Assembly: GCA_045659265.1 (NCBI GenBank) | Contig: JAZOWO010000104.1 | Span: 1 to 15,071, forward strand | Reading direction: 5' to 3' | From: UMGS1649 sp045659265 | GTDB taxonomy: Bacteria; Bacillota; Clostridia; TANB77; CAG-465 | Length of the DNA stretch: 15,071 nt | In this document: one piece after another, positions 1 through 6,389 of the stretch | Layout of the letters: each line of letters begins with the position of its first letter | Numbering within the stretch: position 1 is the first letter of the stretch | Position numbers and translations under genes: made by a program | Notes under the pieces: generated by a model | What the model was told of the DNA's origin: nothing | The model's input: only the letters and a program-made list of their open reading frames with translations | Databases searched by the model: none

Positions 1-39
1 CTTCGATCTGACTTAACAGACAACCTGTTGCTTTTTGTA

Positions 40-624
40 TTAATAACAAGATACGCAGCCTCTTTTTAGAAGTTCTGTTAAGAATAATATTCCAAGTGTA
101 TCTTTTAAGAAACCACCACAATATGGACACATATTTCTATCTAAATCCTCCTTATCTTCTGTTTCTAATCTATCTACTACAACTAATTCTTTAAGTTCTT
201 TTTCTTTCTTCATAACTTCACAAAGCATCTCGTTCATTTCTTTATGATACTTATCTTTAGATATAGCCTTAGGCATCATTCCCATATTTTCCATCATTAT
301 TTTGTTAATGCTTTTTTCTACATAAACAATTAACATTTTATATGATCCACACATATTTTCTAATGGTTCCATTTTCATCATAGGATAGCCATAACCTCTA
401 GCCCAATTACCATGCATACACTCACATGGTTTATTATAATAATTTGGCATATAGTTTGCATTGTGATTCATACAAGGATTAAACTCCATCATTGTATTTT
501 TACATTCCATATGTCCATAGTTGTTTGGCATATTATACATTCCACACATTCCTTCGTTATATTTGTTTTCATAAGAGCTATTTCCGTACATTTTACATCT
601 ATCCTCTAACAAATAATTTTCCAT
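40..624 (-). CDS. Met/Cys/Tyr/Asn-rich protein with C-terminal CxxC pairs; possible spore coat protein
   Basis: I do not recognise this 194-residue protein as a named family. Residues 1-95 are low-complexity and very rich in Met, Asn, Tyr, Cys and Gly. Residues 96-160 look helical and charged. The C-terminus has CPYC at 166-169 and CVSC at 190-193, a zinc-ribbon-like pair of CxxC motifs; there are 12 cysteines in all. No signal peptide or clear membrane segment is seen. The ATG is well supported: AGGAGG lies at 636-641 with normal spacing. Upstream is a good match to a sigma-K promoter, listed separately. Composition plus that promoter suggest a mother-cell spore coat or crust protein, as Tyr/Cys-rich coat proteins are common in spore formers. 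That role is inference; a metal-binding or redox protein is an alternative. It lies downstream of mrnC and the 85-residue gene on the same strand, 111 bases away, and seems to be transcribed separately. Confidence 0.75.
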   Translation of the reverse strand: MENYLLEDRCKMYGNSSYENKYNEGMCGMYNMPNNYGHMECKNTMMEFNPCMNHNANYMPNYYNKPCECMHGNWARGYGYPMMKMEPLENMCGSYKMLIVYVEKSINKIMMENMGMMPKAISKDKYHKEMNEMLCEVMKKEKELKELVVVDRLETEDKEDLDRNMCPYCGGFLKDTLGILFLTELLKRGCVSCY

Positions 625-649
625 AAAAATATTACCTCCTAGTATGATA

Positions 650-676
650 TATTATATGCTACTAAACTGCATATGT
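650..676 (-). promoter_or_regulatory. Possible sigma-K promoter of the Met/Cys-rich gene
   Basis: Reading the minus strand, AC at 675-676 is followed by 16 bases and then CATATAATA at 650-658. This fits the Bacillus/Clostridium sigma-K pattern AC-N16/17-CATANNNTA. The TATAAT inside it could serve sigma-A, but the -35 position then reads GGAACA, a poor match. The predicted transcript would start about 20 bases before the ATG, just ahead of the ribosome binding site. Sigma-K patterns are short, so a chance match is possible. Confidence 0.4.
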
Positions 677-735
677 TCCTACTAGAAGGTAACGACCGTT
701 TATTATATTTATATATTAAGTTGCATTCTATTCTT

Positions 736-993
736 TTAGAACAGAAACGAAATATCTCCTCTTTCTTTCATATTATATGTTTGCCACATTTCCGCTGCAG
801 TGGCTTTAGATATTTCTTTTGAAACACTTGGGTACATAGTATGACATAAGTAAAACTTACCATCTTCTTGTACTATTTCTTGTTCACCCATGTTAAACAT
901 TACTTCTCTTAATGATTCTTCTGGCTTAAATTCATTTAAGAATGCCAGCGGGTCAATTGGTATGTATTCATCCATAACTTTGTCTTTTGCCAT
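736..993 (-). CDS. Conserved-looking small protein of unknown function, linked to mrnC
   Basis: An 85-residue acidic protein that I do not recognise. It has no membrane segment or signal peptide. Residues 16-45 look helical and acidic, and a C-terminal part contains YLCHTMYPSVSKEISKATA at 48-66, which could be a short helix-turn-helix-like or ligand-binding segment, but no family signature is evident. The start is firm: the minus strand has GAGGTG about eight bases before the ATG, lying inside the last codons of mrnC. The two genes are four bases apart, so they are almost certainly co-transcribed from the mrnC promoter and translationally linked. That placement hints at a housekeeping role but does not define one. 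No terminator hairpin is visible after its stop. Confidence 0.75.
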   Translation of the reverse strand: MAKDKVMDEYIPIDPLAFLNEFKPEESLREVMFNMGEQEIVQEDGKFYLCHTMYPSVSKEISKATAAEMWQTYNMKERGDISFLF

Positions 994-997
994 AAGC

Positions 998-1378
998 TTA
1001 CACCTCTTCTATAATTTTTATACTCTTGTCTATTATATACTCTAAGCGTTCTATTCTTTTTTCTAGATAAAGAAATCCAATAAGCGACTCAAAACCTGTT
1101 GCTATTTTGTATGTTACTACATCTGTATTCTTAGGTACTGTGTTTGCTTCTGCGTTTCTTCCTCTTCTAATAATGTCTTTTTCTTCATCACTAAGCTCAT
1201 TATCCATTGCTGCTACTATTCTTGCTTGAGCTTTAGCACTAACATATTTTATTGTCTTTTTGTGAAGTTTGTTAACTTGTTCGCGTGAATTAGAGATAAC
1301 GTGTTCACGTATATATAGTTCATAAACTACATCCCCAATGTATGCTAAAGTCTTCACATTTACTTCCCTTGTATCCAC
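998..1378 (-). CDS. mrnC: Mini-ribonuclease III
   Basis: Mini-III is an RNase III-like endoribonuclease without a double-stranded-RNA-binding domain; in Bacillus subtilis it matures 23S rRNA. The 126-residue product carries the catalytic signature LAYIGDVVYELYIREH at 11-26, with the metal-binding acidic residues expected at D16 and E20. It also has KLHKKT at 38-43, RRGRNA at 71-76, PKNTDV at 82-87 and the second acidic site in FESLIG at 96-101. The ORF is open further upstream (ATG at 1471, TTG at 1495). I chose GTG at 1378 because GAGGT lies seven bases before it, a near-perfect sigma-A promoter sits just upstream, and the length of sequence before LAYIGD then suits the family. The ATG at 1471 would lie upstream of that promoter. 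The family is usually 125-145 residues. Confidence 0.9.
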   Translation of the reverse strand: MDTREVNVKTLAYIGDVVYELYIREHVISNSREQVNKLHKKTIKYVSAKAQARIVAAMDNELSDEEKDIIRRGRNAEANTVPKNTDVVTYKIATGFESLIGFLYLEKRIERLEYIIDKSIKIIEEV

Positions 1379-1396
1379 TTTATCTACCTCACAAAA

Positions 1397-1425
1397 ATTA
1401 TATATTATATTTTTGGCATTTACAA
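1397..1425 (-). promoter_or_regulatory. Sigma-A promoter of mrnC
   Basis: On the minus strand the -35 TTGTAA (1420-1425), a 17-base spacer and the -10 TATAAT (1397-1402) form a strong sigma-A promoter. The inferred start lies only about 12-15 bases before the GTG at 1378, leaving just room for the GAGGT ribosome binding site. It is back to back with the promoter of the thioredoxin gene, with ten bases between the two -35 boxes. Confidence 0.7.
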
Positions 1426-1434
1426 GCAACTTTA

Positions 1435-1463
1435 TTGTTTTTTTAGCGTTTTTTGTATATAAT
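1435..1463 (+). promoter_or_regulatory. Sigma-A promoter of the thioredoxin-like gene
   Basis: TTGTTT at 1435-1440, a 17-base spacer and TATAAT at 1458-1463. The start site would fall near 1470, leaving a leader of about 20 bases that holds AAAGGAG at 1476-1482 before the ATG at 1489. Divergent from the mrnC promoter. Confidence 0.7.
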
Positions 1464-1488
1464 GTGTACATACATAAAGGAGTTATAT

Positions 1489-2103
1489 ATGACAAAAAAA
1501 GAAATAATACTTATGGTTATAATGTTTGCATTAATATTTGGTATGCTTGCCTTCTTATTATTCTTTATGATAAATAGAGAAACAACTACTCCATTGCCTA
1601 ACTCTGGTAATACAGAACTTCCTGCTACACAATTAGGTCCACATAAAGATAGTATAGACACAGAAACAAATAACACTGTGATTAAAACAAGTAGCGAAAC
1701 AAAAATTAGAATTATTAACAAAATGGACAGCTCTATGCTTTCAGCAAAGAAAAACTTATTAATAATGTTTGCATCATGGTGTCCAAGTTGCCAAGAAGAA
1801 ATACTAGAAATTGAATCTATTATTAACCATTACAAAGAAGATAAAGATGTTAATGTTATAGTAATTGCACATGAATTTAACAAAGACGATTATCCATTGT
1901 CTGGATTAATTACACTGCTAGAAGAAAATGTTAACTACGGAGATTTTGAAGTATTCGTAGACTTTGGTAGAATTATACGTAAAACAATAGACAAAGATGC
2001 TAATACAATACCAATATCTTATGTTGTAGACAAAAATGGTAACATACTACAAAAACACGAACAAACTTTGACACTAGAAAAAGCACAAGAAATGTTAAAA
2101 TAA
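1489..2103 (+). CDS. Membrane-anchored thioredoxin-like (TlpA/ResA-type) protein
   Basis: A 204-residue protein with an N-terminal hydrophobic segment at about 6-28, preceded by lysines, giving an anchor with the rest outside the membrane. A Ser/Thr-rich linker follows (30-75). The thioredoxin fold starts near 85, with the active site WCPSC at 97-101 and the expected cis-proline region TIPISYVVD near 165-175. TlpA/ResA proteins are extracytoplasmic thiol-disulfide reductants for cytochrome c maturation or protein repair; which substrate applies here cannot be told, and no cytochrome or CcdA gene is in view. The frame is open back to a TTG at 1453, but that codon overlaps the -10 box. The ATG at 1489 has AAAGGAG at 1476-1482 and is the clear start. 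It is a single-gene unit ended by a strong hairpin. Confidence 0.88.
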   Translation: MTKKEIILMVIMFALIFGMLAFLLFFMINRETTTPLPNSGNTELPATQLGPHKDSIDTETNNTVIKTSSETKIRIINKMDSSMLSAKKNLLIMFASWCPSCQEEILEIESIINHYKEDKDVNVIVIAHEFNKDDYPLSGLITLLEENVNYGDFEVFVDFGRIIRKTIDKDANTIPISYVVDKNGNILQKHEQTLTLEKAQEMLK

Positions 2104-2118
2104 CTAATATGATTTATA

Positions 2119-2158
2119 CAAAATAAAGCGAGCAGCAATAGCTACTCGCTTTATTTTG
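2119..2158. terminator. Bidirectional terminator between convergent genes
   Basis: The arms AAAATAAAGCGAG (2120-2132) and CTCGCTTTATTTT (2145-2157) pair over 13 bases, with one further C-G pair outside and a small AGC/GCT helix in the loop. A-rich and T-rich flanks let it serve both the plus-strand thioredoxin gene and the minus-strand HD gene. Confidence 0.85.
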
Positions 2159-2162
2159 AGAA

Positions 2163-2903
2163 TTAAGGTTTCGAATTATTTCCCTTGGATATGTCCTTTT
2201 CCTCTTCTGCCGGTGCGGGCTCATATTTCTCCAATTCTTTACGAAGTCTTAAAATCTCTGCATAGAAAGATTTAATCTCATGAATCAAAGGATATATTTG
2301 AGTTCTCGCGGCATAAAACAGGTTTTCATATCTGGGATACTTTTTTCTGCAGAACTTAAAGAATGGCATGTAATAAAGTTCCGTCTCAAGTGCCTTTCTG
2401 TGTCGTGCTTCAAAAGTCTTTTCCTGCAAGGTTGTCATATTGTGCATTCTATCTGCGGTTTTAATCGCAGCTGCATACGGATCCCGTGAAATCGCAGTAA
2501 GATAATCCATGATTACATCTTCTTGCTTGTAATCCAAGCCAGGCTTTTTCGTTACCAAAGATACTAAATGTGCTACATTGTCACCAAAAAGCGTGGCAAT
2601 CATTTTTTCGGAATATCCTTCCACATCCTCGACAATATCGTGCAAAAGTGCTGCTACAATCGCATCCTCATTGCGGATATCAAAAGAAATAAGGGTATTT
2701 GCTACATCAATGCAGTGATTGTAGTAATCCTGACCATCATCTCTTGTGAATCCTTTCTCTGCGGACATTTCTTTGCAGACAAGTTCTAAGGCCTCAATAG
2801 ACTTAGAATTTATACCAAAAATATTGGTAAGCCGTCTTTCCAAGAATTGCCTAGGAGTTCTGTTTAGTAAGAGATACTTTTTGTAATAATACTCTTGTTT
2901 CAT
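2163..2903 (-). CDS. HD-domain protein, RelA/SpoT-type (p)ppGpp hydrolase-like
   Basis: The 246-residue protein has the metal-binding HD pattern of RelA/SpoT/MESH1 hydrolases. H63 lies in YYNHCIDVA, H88-D89 and E92-D93 in ALLHDIVEDVE, and D151 in KTADRMHNMTTL, which closely parallels the KLADRLHNMRTL of Rel proteins. There is no synthetase, TGS or ACT domain. The last 35 residues are a charged tail rich in Glu, Lys and Pro. The likely reaction is Mn-dependent removal of pyrophosphate from (p)ppGpp in the cytoplasm, but related HD proteins act on other nucleotides, so the substrate is inferred. The ATG at 2903 has GGAGAA upstream. The gene has its own promoter inside the 3' end of the aspartokinase gene and a leader of about 64 bases. 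It is visibly more GC-rich than its neighbours on both sides. Confidence 0.85.
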   Translation of the reverse strand: MKQEYYYKKYLLLNRTPRQFLERRLTNIFGINSKSIEALELVCKEMSAEKGFTRDDGQDYYNHCIDVANTLISFDIRNEDAIVAALLHDIVEDVEGYSEKMIATLFGDNVAHLVSLVTKKPGLDYKQEDVIMDYLTAISRDPYAAAIKTADRMHNMTTLQEKTFEARHRKALETELYYMPFFKFCRKKYPRYENLFYAARTQIYPLIHEIKSFYAEILRLRKELEKYEPAPAEEEKDISKGNNSKP

Positions 2904-2973
2904 ACCGTTTTCTCCTTTCCAAATTCATTAAAAATATATAATTAATATTTTTTCGACTTTTAAATTAGACATC

Positions 2974-3002
2974 ATTATACTCCCCCGCTTTACAAAATGC
3001 AA
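2974..3002 (-). promoter_or_regulatory. Sigma-A promoter of the HD hydrolase gene
   Basis: On the minus strand TTGCAT (2997-3002), 17 bases, then TATAAT (2974-2979). It lies immediately after the aspartokinase stop codon at 3008-3010, so the HD gene need not depend on read-through. Confidence 0.7.
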
Positions 3003-3007
3003 GCTTT

Positions 3008-3988
3008 TTAGACATTTTCTATCATACTTTTATGTATTTTATCTATTAACATCTCACTAACATCTCTTTTTACAATTATACTTATTTTTGTTTCGCTAAA
3101 ATTAATATCCGAAAATGCTATATTTTCTTCTTTTGCTATTTTATATAACTCAGATATAACATTTGGATTACTTGTTAATTCTTCGCCTACTAATGTTATC
3201 TTAACAAGCTCTTTATCTACAGCTAATATTCTAGGTTTCTTTGTTTCATTTATATGTATATCATCTACTATTTCTGTACCTCTTGTATTATTCTTTGTAT
3301 TTTTTACTAATACTTTTAGCTTATATTTTTTAGCCATGCTTACCGCTCTATTGTGTAAAACTTTAGCACCGCTACTTGCTGCTTCTAGCATCTCATTATA
3401 AGACACACTTTTTAACAATTCTGCATTCTTCACACTATTAGGATCTGCACTATACACACCATCTACATCTGTATAGATCTCACATCTCTTAGCATTAAGT
3501 GCCGCTGCAATTGCTACTGCAGATAAATCACTTCCACCACGTCCTAGTGTAGTAATGTTGCCAAATTTATCTATTCCTTGGAAACCAGCAACAACCACAA
3601 CATCGTTGCTTTCTAAATGTTTTAATATATTTTCCTTAAGTACCATTTTTATTTTAGCATATGAGTAATTTGAATCTGTTATTATTCCCGCTTGTGAACC
3701 ATTAAGTCCTACCGCTTCATAGCCAATGTCTTTTAACATCATTGTAAGAAGCGAAACCGTTATTATTTCTCCTGTAGATAATAACAAATCCATCTCTTTG
3801 TTATATGTATTATTTGTATACTCTTTCGCTTTAGCAATTAATCCGTCTGTCGTTTTACCTTGTGCAGATACAACAACTACAACTTTACTTCCTTTTTCTT
3901 TTTCGACTTTTATTTTAGATATTACATTTTCTAAAGACTCTTTGTCTTTAACAGAACTCCCACCAAATTTTTGTACAATTATATCCAT
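3008..3988 (-). CDS. Aspartokinase, short form with a reduced ACT region
   Basis: Aspartokinase phosphorylates L-aspartate, the first step towards lysine, threonine, methionine and diaminopimelate. The kinase domain is intact: KFGGSSV at 7-13, STGE at 71-74, GRGGSD at 149-154, the nucleotide-binding DVDGVYSADP at 174-183 and SSGAKVLH at 205-212. The protein is only 326 residues, while ordinary class II aspartokinases are about 400. After GTEI (237-240) the sequence passes from a short RILAVDKELVKITLVG segment to a single ACT-like unit (about 262-324) ending with SETKISIIV, which resembles the second ACT of the usual pair. One ACT domain thus seems to be missing without a frameshift. ACT domains bind the feedback inhibitors, so regulation may differ. 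The ATG has GGAGGT upstream. No other lysine-pathway gene is adjacent. Confidence 0.92.
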   Translation of the reverse strand: MDIIVQKFGGSSVKDKESLENVISKIKVEKEKGSKVVVVVSAQGKTTDGLIAKAKEYTNNTYNKEMDLLLSTGEIITVSLLTMMLKDIGYEAVGLNGSQAGIITDSNYSYAKIKMVLKENILKHLESNDVVVVAGFQGIDKFGNITTLGRGGSDLSAVAIAAALNAKRCEIYTDVDGVYSADPNSVKNAELLKSVSYNEMLEAASSGAKVLHNRAVSMAKKYKLKVLVKNTKNNTRGTEIVDDIHINETKKPRILAVDKELVKITLVGEELTSNPNVISELYKIAKEENIAFSDINFSETKISIIVKRDVSEMLIDKIHKSMIENV

Positions 3989-4009
3989 AACCTACCTCCG
4001 TTAAAGTAT

Positions 4010-4038
4010 GTTATGCAACATATACAAAAAGGTTACAA
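4010..4038 (-). promoter_or_regulatory. Candidate promoter of the aspartokinase gene
   Basis: On the minus strand TTGTAA (4033-4038), 17 bases, then CATAAC (4010-4015). The -10 box is a modest match. The leader is too short for a lysine riboswitch. Confidence 0.35.
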
Positions 4039-4066
4039 GTACTAAATTTCAACATATAAAACGCGC

Positions 4067-4094
4067 TTGACTTATATAAAAATCCTGTTATACT
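4067..4094 (+). promoter_or_regulatory. Promoter of the toxin-antitoxin operon
   Basis: TTGACT at 4067-4072, 16 bases, then TATACT at 4089-4094. The leader of about 65 bases contains a direct repeat TAGTGTA at 4110-4116 and 4119-4125, one helical turn apart, which might be a regulator site. Confidence 0.55.
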
Positions 4095-4166
4095 TATGTT
4101 GTATAAAGATAGTGTACTTAGTGTATATATCTATGAAAATATTACATCCAAAGGAGGATGATATGT

Positions 4167-4385
4167 ATGAATACTACAAATATTAAGGGCACTCTTATCC
4201 GTGATAATGATCCTGTATGGCAAGAACTATTAACTAACCCTAACATACAAGAATTATTTGACGGAATTGAACAAGCCGAAAGAGATATAGAAGCCGGAAA
4301 AAAAGGTCAAGATTTTGATATGTTCTTTGATAATTTCAATAAGGAACATTTCAATGGAACACTGTTTCAATCTAGTAATTCATGA
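4167..4385 (+). CDS. Putative antitoxin of a RelE/ParE-type toxin-antitoxin pair
   Basis: A 72-residue acidic protein directly upstream of, and overlapping, a RelE/ParE-like toxin gene. The frame is open from an ATG at 4158, but that codon abuts AGGAGG (4152-4157); the ATG at 4167, nine bases further, is the workable start. Residues 27-60 (IQELFDGIEQAERDIEAGK and the acidic-aromatic stretch after it) resemble the toxin-wrapping C-terminal helix of RelB/ParD/Phd-type antitoxins. I see no clear ribbon-helix-helix, AbrB or helix-turn-helix motif in the first 25 residues, so it may lack the usual DNA-binding part. The role as antitoxin is inferred mainly from gene order, size, charge and overlap with the toxin. 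Expression would come from the promoter at 4067-4094. Confidence 0.65.
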   Translation: MNTTNIKGTLIRDNDPVWQELLTNPNIQELFDGIEQAERDIEAGKKGQDFDMFFDNFNKEHFNGTLFQSSNS

Positions 4386-4665
4386 CGCATTTGTTAATTC
4401 ATTAAATTACAACTTAAGTTATTATATGTATAACAACTTCAATTACTTTAGTAAAGTTATACAATTAACTTATGCGTCTATGAATATATTAAAATCTTTT
4501 CCTTATATTTACTCTACATTTTATAAATCTTCAAACAAAGAATATAGAAAATTTATTATCTACAATCGATTTATTATTGTTTATTATATCGAAAATACTA
4601 CCGTCAATATTGTTTATTTCTATGACGGCCGCAAAAATTCTTCTATCAATTTTGAAAATATATAA
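4354..4665 (+). CDS. RelE/ParE-family toxin
   Basis: The 103-residue product fits the RelE/ParE fold: two helices in the N-terminal half (about 12-48), then a strand-rich C-terminal half with SNKEYRKFIIYNRFIIVYYIE at 60-80 and VNIVYFYDGRKN at 84-95. These match the typical 'YRKLIVKNYLIFYRVDE...VRVLHGRRN' arrangement of the family. RelE members cleave mRNA on the ribosome, while ParE members poison gyrase; the sequence here does not decide which. The frame is open from 4315. I chose ATG 4354 because AAGGAA lies at 4341-4346 with normal spacing and the N-terminus then matches family length. It overlaps the antitoxin gene by 32 bases in another frame, implying coupled translation. The gene is rich in Tyr, Asn and Ile and very AT-rich, which is usual for such mobile pairs. 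Confidence 0.75.
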   Translation: MEHCFNLVIHDAFVNSLNYNLSYYMYNNFNYFSKVIQLTYASMNILKSFPYIYSTFYKSSNKEYRKFIIYNRFIIVYYIENTTVNIVYFYDGRKNSSINFENI

Positions 4666-4670
4666 AATAA

Positions 4671-4700
4671 AACCCGCTATATATTAATATATAACGAGCT
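4671..4700. terminator. Terminator shared by the toxin gene and the ABC-F gene
   Basis: A hairpin around the self-complementary TATATATTAATATATA core is closed by GC pairs at 4673-4677 and 4694-4698. On the minus strand, downstream of the ABC-F stop, it is followed by TTTTATTTT, a good terminator. On the plus strand it follows the toxin stop but has a weaker T-tract. Confidence 0.6.
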
Positions 4701-4719
4701 CATTTATTATATTTAATTA

Positions 4720-6303
4720 TTATTTATTTTCCTCTAGATATTCATCATAAGTACATTTTCTATCTTTATATGCACCTGGTGTTAAATCTATAATTCTATT
4801 AGCAACTGTTTGTACTAATTGGTGGTCATAAGATCTAAATAGAAGTACGCCTTTGAAGTTTTGCATACCTTCGTTTAATGCAGTTATACTTTCCATATCT
4901 AGGTGATTTGTAGGTTCATCTAAAAGTAACGCGTTTGCTCCAGATAACATCATCTTAGTTAGCATACATCTTACTCTTTCTCCTCCAGATATTACTTTTG
5001 TTTTCTTTAAGCTTTCTTCACCGCTAAATAGCATTCTACCTAAGTATCCTCTAACAAAAGCATCTTCTTTTTCTCTAGAATATTGTCTTAACCAATCTGT
5101 TAAGTCTAATTCACCTTGGAAGAACTGAATATTTTCTCTTGGGAAGTATGATGATGTAACTGTTTGACCCCATTTGAATTCTCCGCTATCTGCTTCCATT
5201 TCTCCTGAAAGAATTGCAAATAATGCAGAGATACCATTACTATTTTCACCAACAAAAGCTATCTTGTCTTCTTTTGTCATTGTAAATGTAACATTATCTA
5301 ATACTTTAACTCCGTCTATTGTTTTAGATAAGTTCTTAACAACTAAAACATCATTACCAATATCTCTATCTGGTTTGAAATCTATAAACGGATATCTTCT
5401 ACTTGATGGTCTAATATCATCTAGAACAATCTTTTCTAACATCTTCTTTCTTGATGTTGCTTGTTTAGATTTTGATGCGTTAGCACTAAATCTTGCTATG
5501 AAGTCTTGTAATTCTTTTATTCTATCTTCTTTCTTCTTGTTAGCTTCTTTCATTTGTCTTTGAATTAGTCTACTAGATTCATACCAGAAATCATAGTTAC
5601 CAACGAATAATTGAATCTTACCAAAGTCTATATCTGCTATATGAGTACATACTTTGTTTAAGAAATATCTATCGTGGGATACAACTATAACTGTATTTTC
5701 AAAGTTAATTAAGAATTCTTCTAACCATTCTACTGCTGGTAAATCTAAACCGTTAGTAGGTTCGTCAAGAAGTAGTACATCTGGATTTCCAAATAACGCT
5801 TGCGCAAGAAGTACTTTAACCTTATCTTCCTCTTTTAAATCTTTAACTAGTTTATCATGAAGTTCAGTTGCTACACCTAAACCATTTAAAAGAATTGCAG
5901 CATCAGTTTCTGCATTCCATCCATCCATTTCTGCAAATTTAGCTTCAAGCTTTCCTGCTAAGATTCCATCTTCATCAGTAAAGTCTTCTTTCATATATAT
6001 TGCTTCTCTATCTTTCATTAATTTGAAAAGCACTTGATTTCCCATAATAACTGTTTGTAATACTTGCTCATTATCATATAGGGTATGATCTTGTTTAAGT
6101 ACTGAAAGTCTTTCTGCATTTGGCATTACAACTTCACCATTAGTTGGTTCAATTTCTCCAGATAAAATCTTTAAGAATGTAGACTTACCTGCTCCATTTG
6201 CACCAATAAGACCATAACAGTTACCTGCTACAAATTTAATATTAACATCTTCAAAAAGTACTCTTTTACCAAATCTAAGAGTAACTCCGTTTGCCATTAT
6301 CAT
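4720..6303 (-). CDS. ABC-F family ATPase, YkpA/YbiT type
   Basis: A soluble duplicated ABC ATPase of 527 residues with no membrane domain. ABC-F proteins act on the ribosome; this subgroup (B. subtilis YkpA, E. coli YbiT) is of poorly defined function and is not a classical resistance factor. NBD1 has Walker A GANGAGKS (34-41), Walker B LLLDEP (177-182) and switch His in SHDR (209-212). Its signature reads LKEED (156-160) instead of LSGGE. The inter-domain linker (about 245-300) is highly basic. NBD2 has a good signature, ISGGERVR (438-445), and LLLDEPTNHLD (459-469). Its Walker A region VGENSNGISAL (351-361) lacks the lysine, a known trait of the subgroup as I recall it. Its H-loop reads RSYDH, with Tyr492 where His is expected. 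The frame continues to 6453, but the ATG at 6303 has AGGAGG at the right distance and matches the family N-terminus. Confidence 0.93.
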   Translation of the reverse strand: MIMANGVTLRFGKRVLFEDVNIKFVAGNCYGLIGANGAGKSTFLKILSGEIEPTNGEVVMPNAERLSVLKQDHTLYDNEQVLQTVIMGNQVLFKLMKDREAIYMKEDFTDEDGILAGKLEAKFAEMDGWNAETDAAILLNGLGVATELHDKLVKDLKEEDKVKVLLAQALFGNPDVLLLDEPTNGLDLPAVEWLEEFLINFENTVIVVSHDRYFLNKVCTHIADIDFGKIQLFVGNYDFWYESSRLIQRQMKEANKKKEDRIKELQDFIARFSANASKSKQATSRKKMLEKIVLDDIRPSSRRYPFIDFKPDRDIGNDVLVVKNLSKTIDGVKVLDNVTFTMTKEDKIAFVGENSNGISALFAILSGEMEADSGEFKWGQTVTSSYFPRENIQFFQGELDLTDWLRQYSREKEDAFVRGYLGRMLFSGEESLKKTKVISGGERVRCMLTKMMLSGANALLLDEPTNHLDMESITALNEGMQNFKGVLLFRSYDHQLVQTVANRIIDLTPGAYKDRKCTYDEYLEENK

Positions 6304-6333
6304 AATGTGGCCTCCTTTTAACCCTAATATTTT

Positions 6334-6362
6334 ACTATACTTTGGTTGAAAAGTAAAGAAAA
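6334..6362 (-). promoter_or_regulatory. Candidate promoter of the ABC-F gene
   Basis: In the short gap after the HAD gene terminator, the minus strand reads TTTACT, about 17 bases, then TAAAAT. The -35 is only a fair match. A separate promoter is expected because a strong terminator ends the upstream gene. Confidence 0.35.
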
Positions 6363-6389
6363 AAGTAGGTATTATACAATACCTACTTT
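6350..6389 (-). terminator. Terminator overlapping the 3' end of the HAD gene
   Basis: The arms at 6362-6373 and 6378-6389 pair perfectly over 12 bases (AAAGTAGGTATT with AATACCTACTTT) around a four-base loop. On the minus strand a T-rich tract follows. The HAD stop codon (6372-6374) sits at the loop, so the last residues KVGIV are encoded by the stem. Confidence 0.85.

Noticed and set aside
1..39. Hairpin AACAG/CTGTT after the Met/Cys-rich gene
   Set aside because: Only five pairs and no T-run; not a supportable terminator. Nothing else is visible in these 39 bases.
1379..1495. Longer Mini-RNase III reading from ATG 1471 or TTG 1495
   Set aside because: It would begin upstream of the strong promoter at 1397-1425 and has no ribosome binding site, unlike GTG 1378.
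3989..4166. Lysine riboswitch or T-box upstream of the aspartokinase
   Set aside because: The inferred leader is only about 20 bases and no such structure or T-box sequence is visible.
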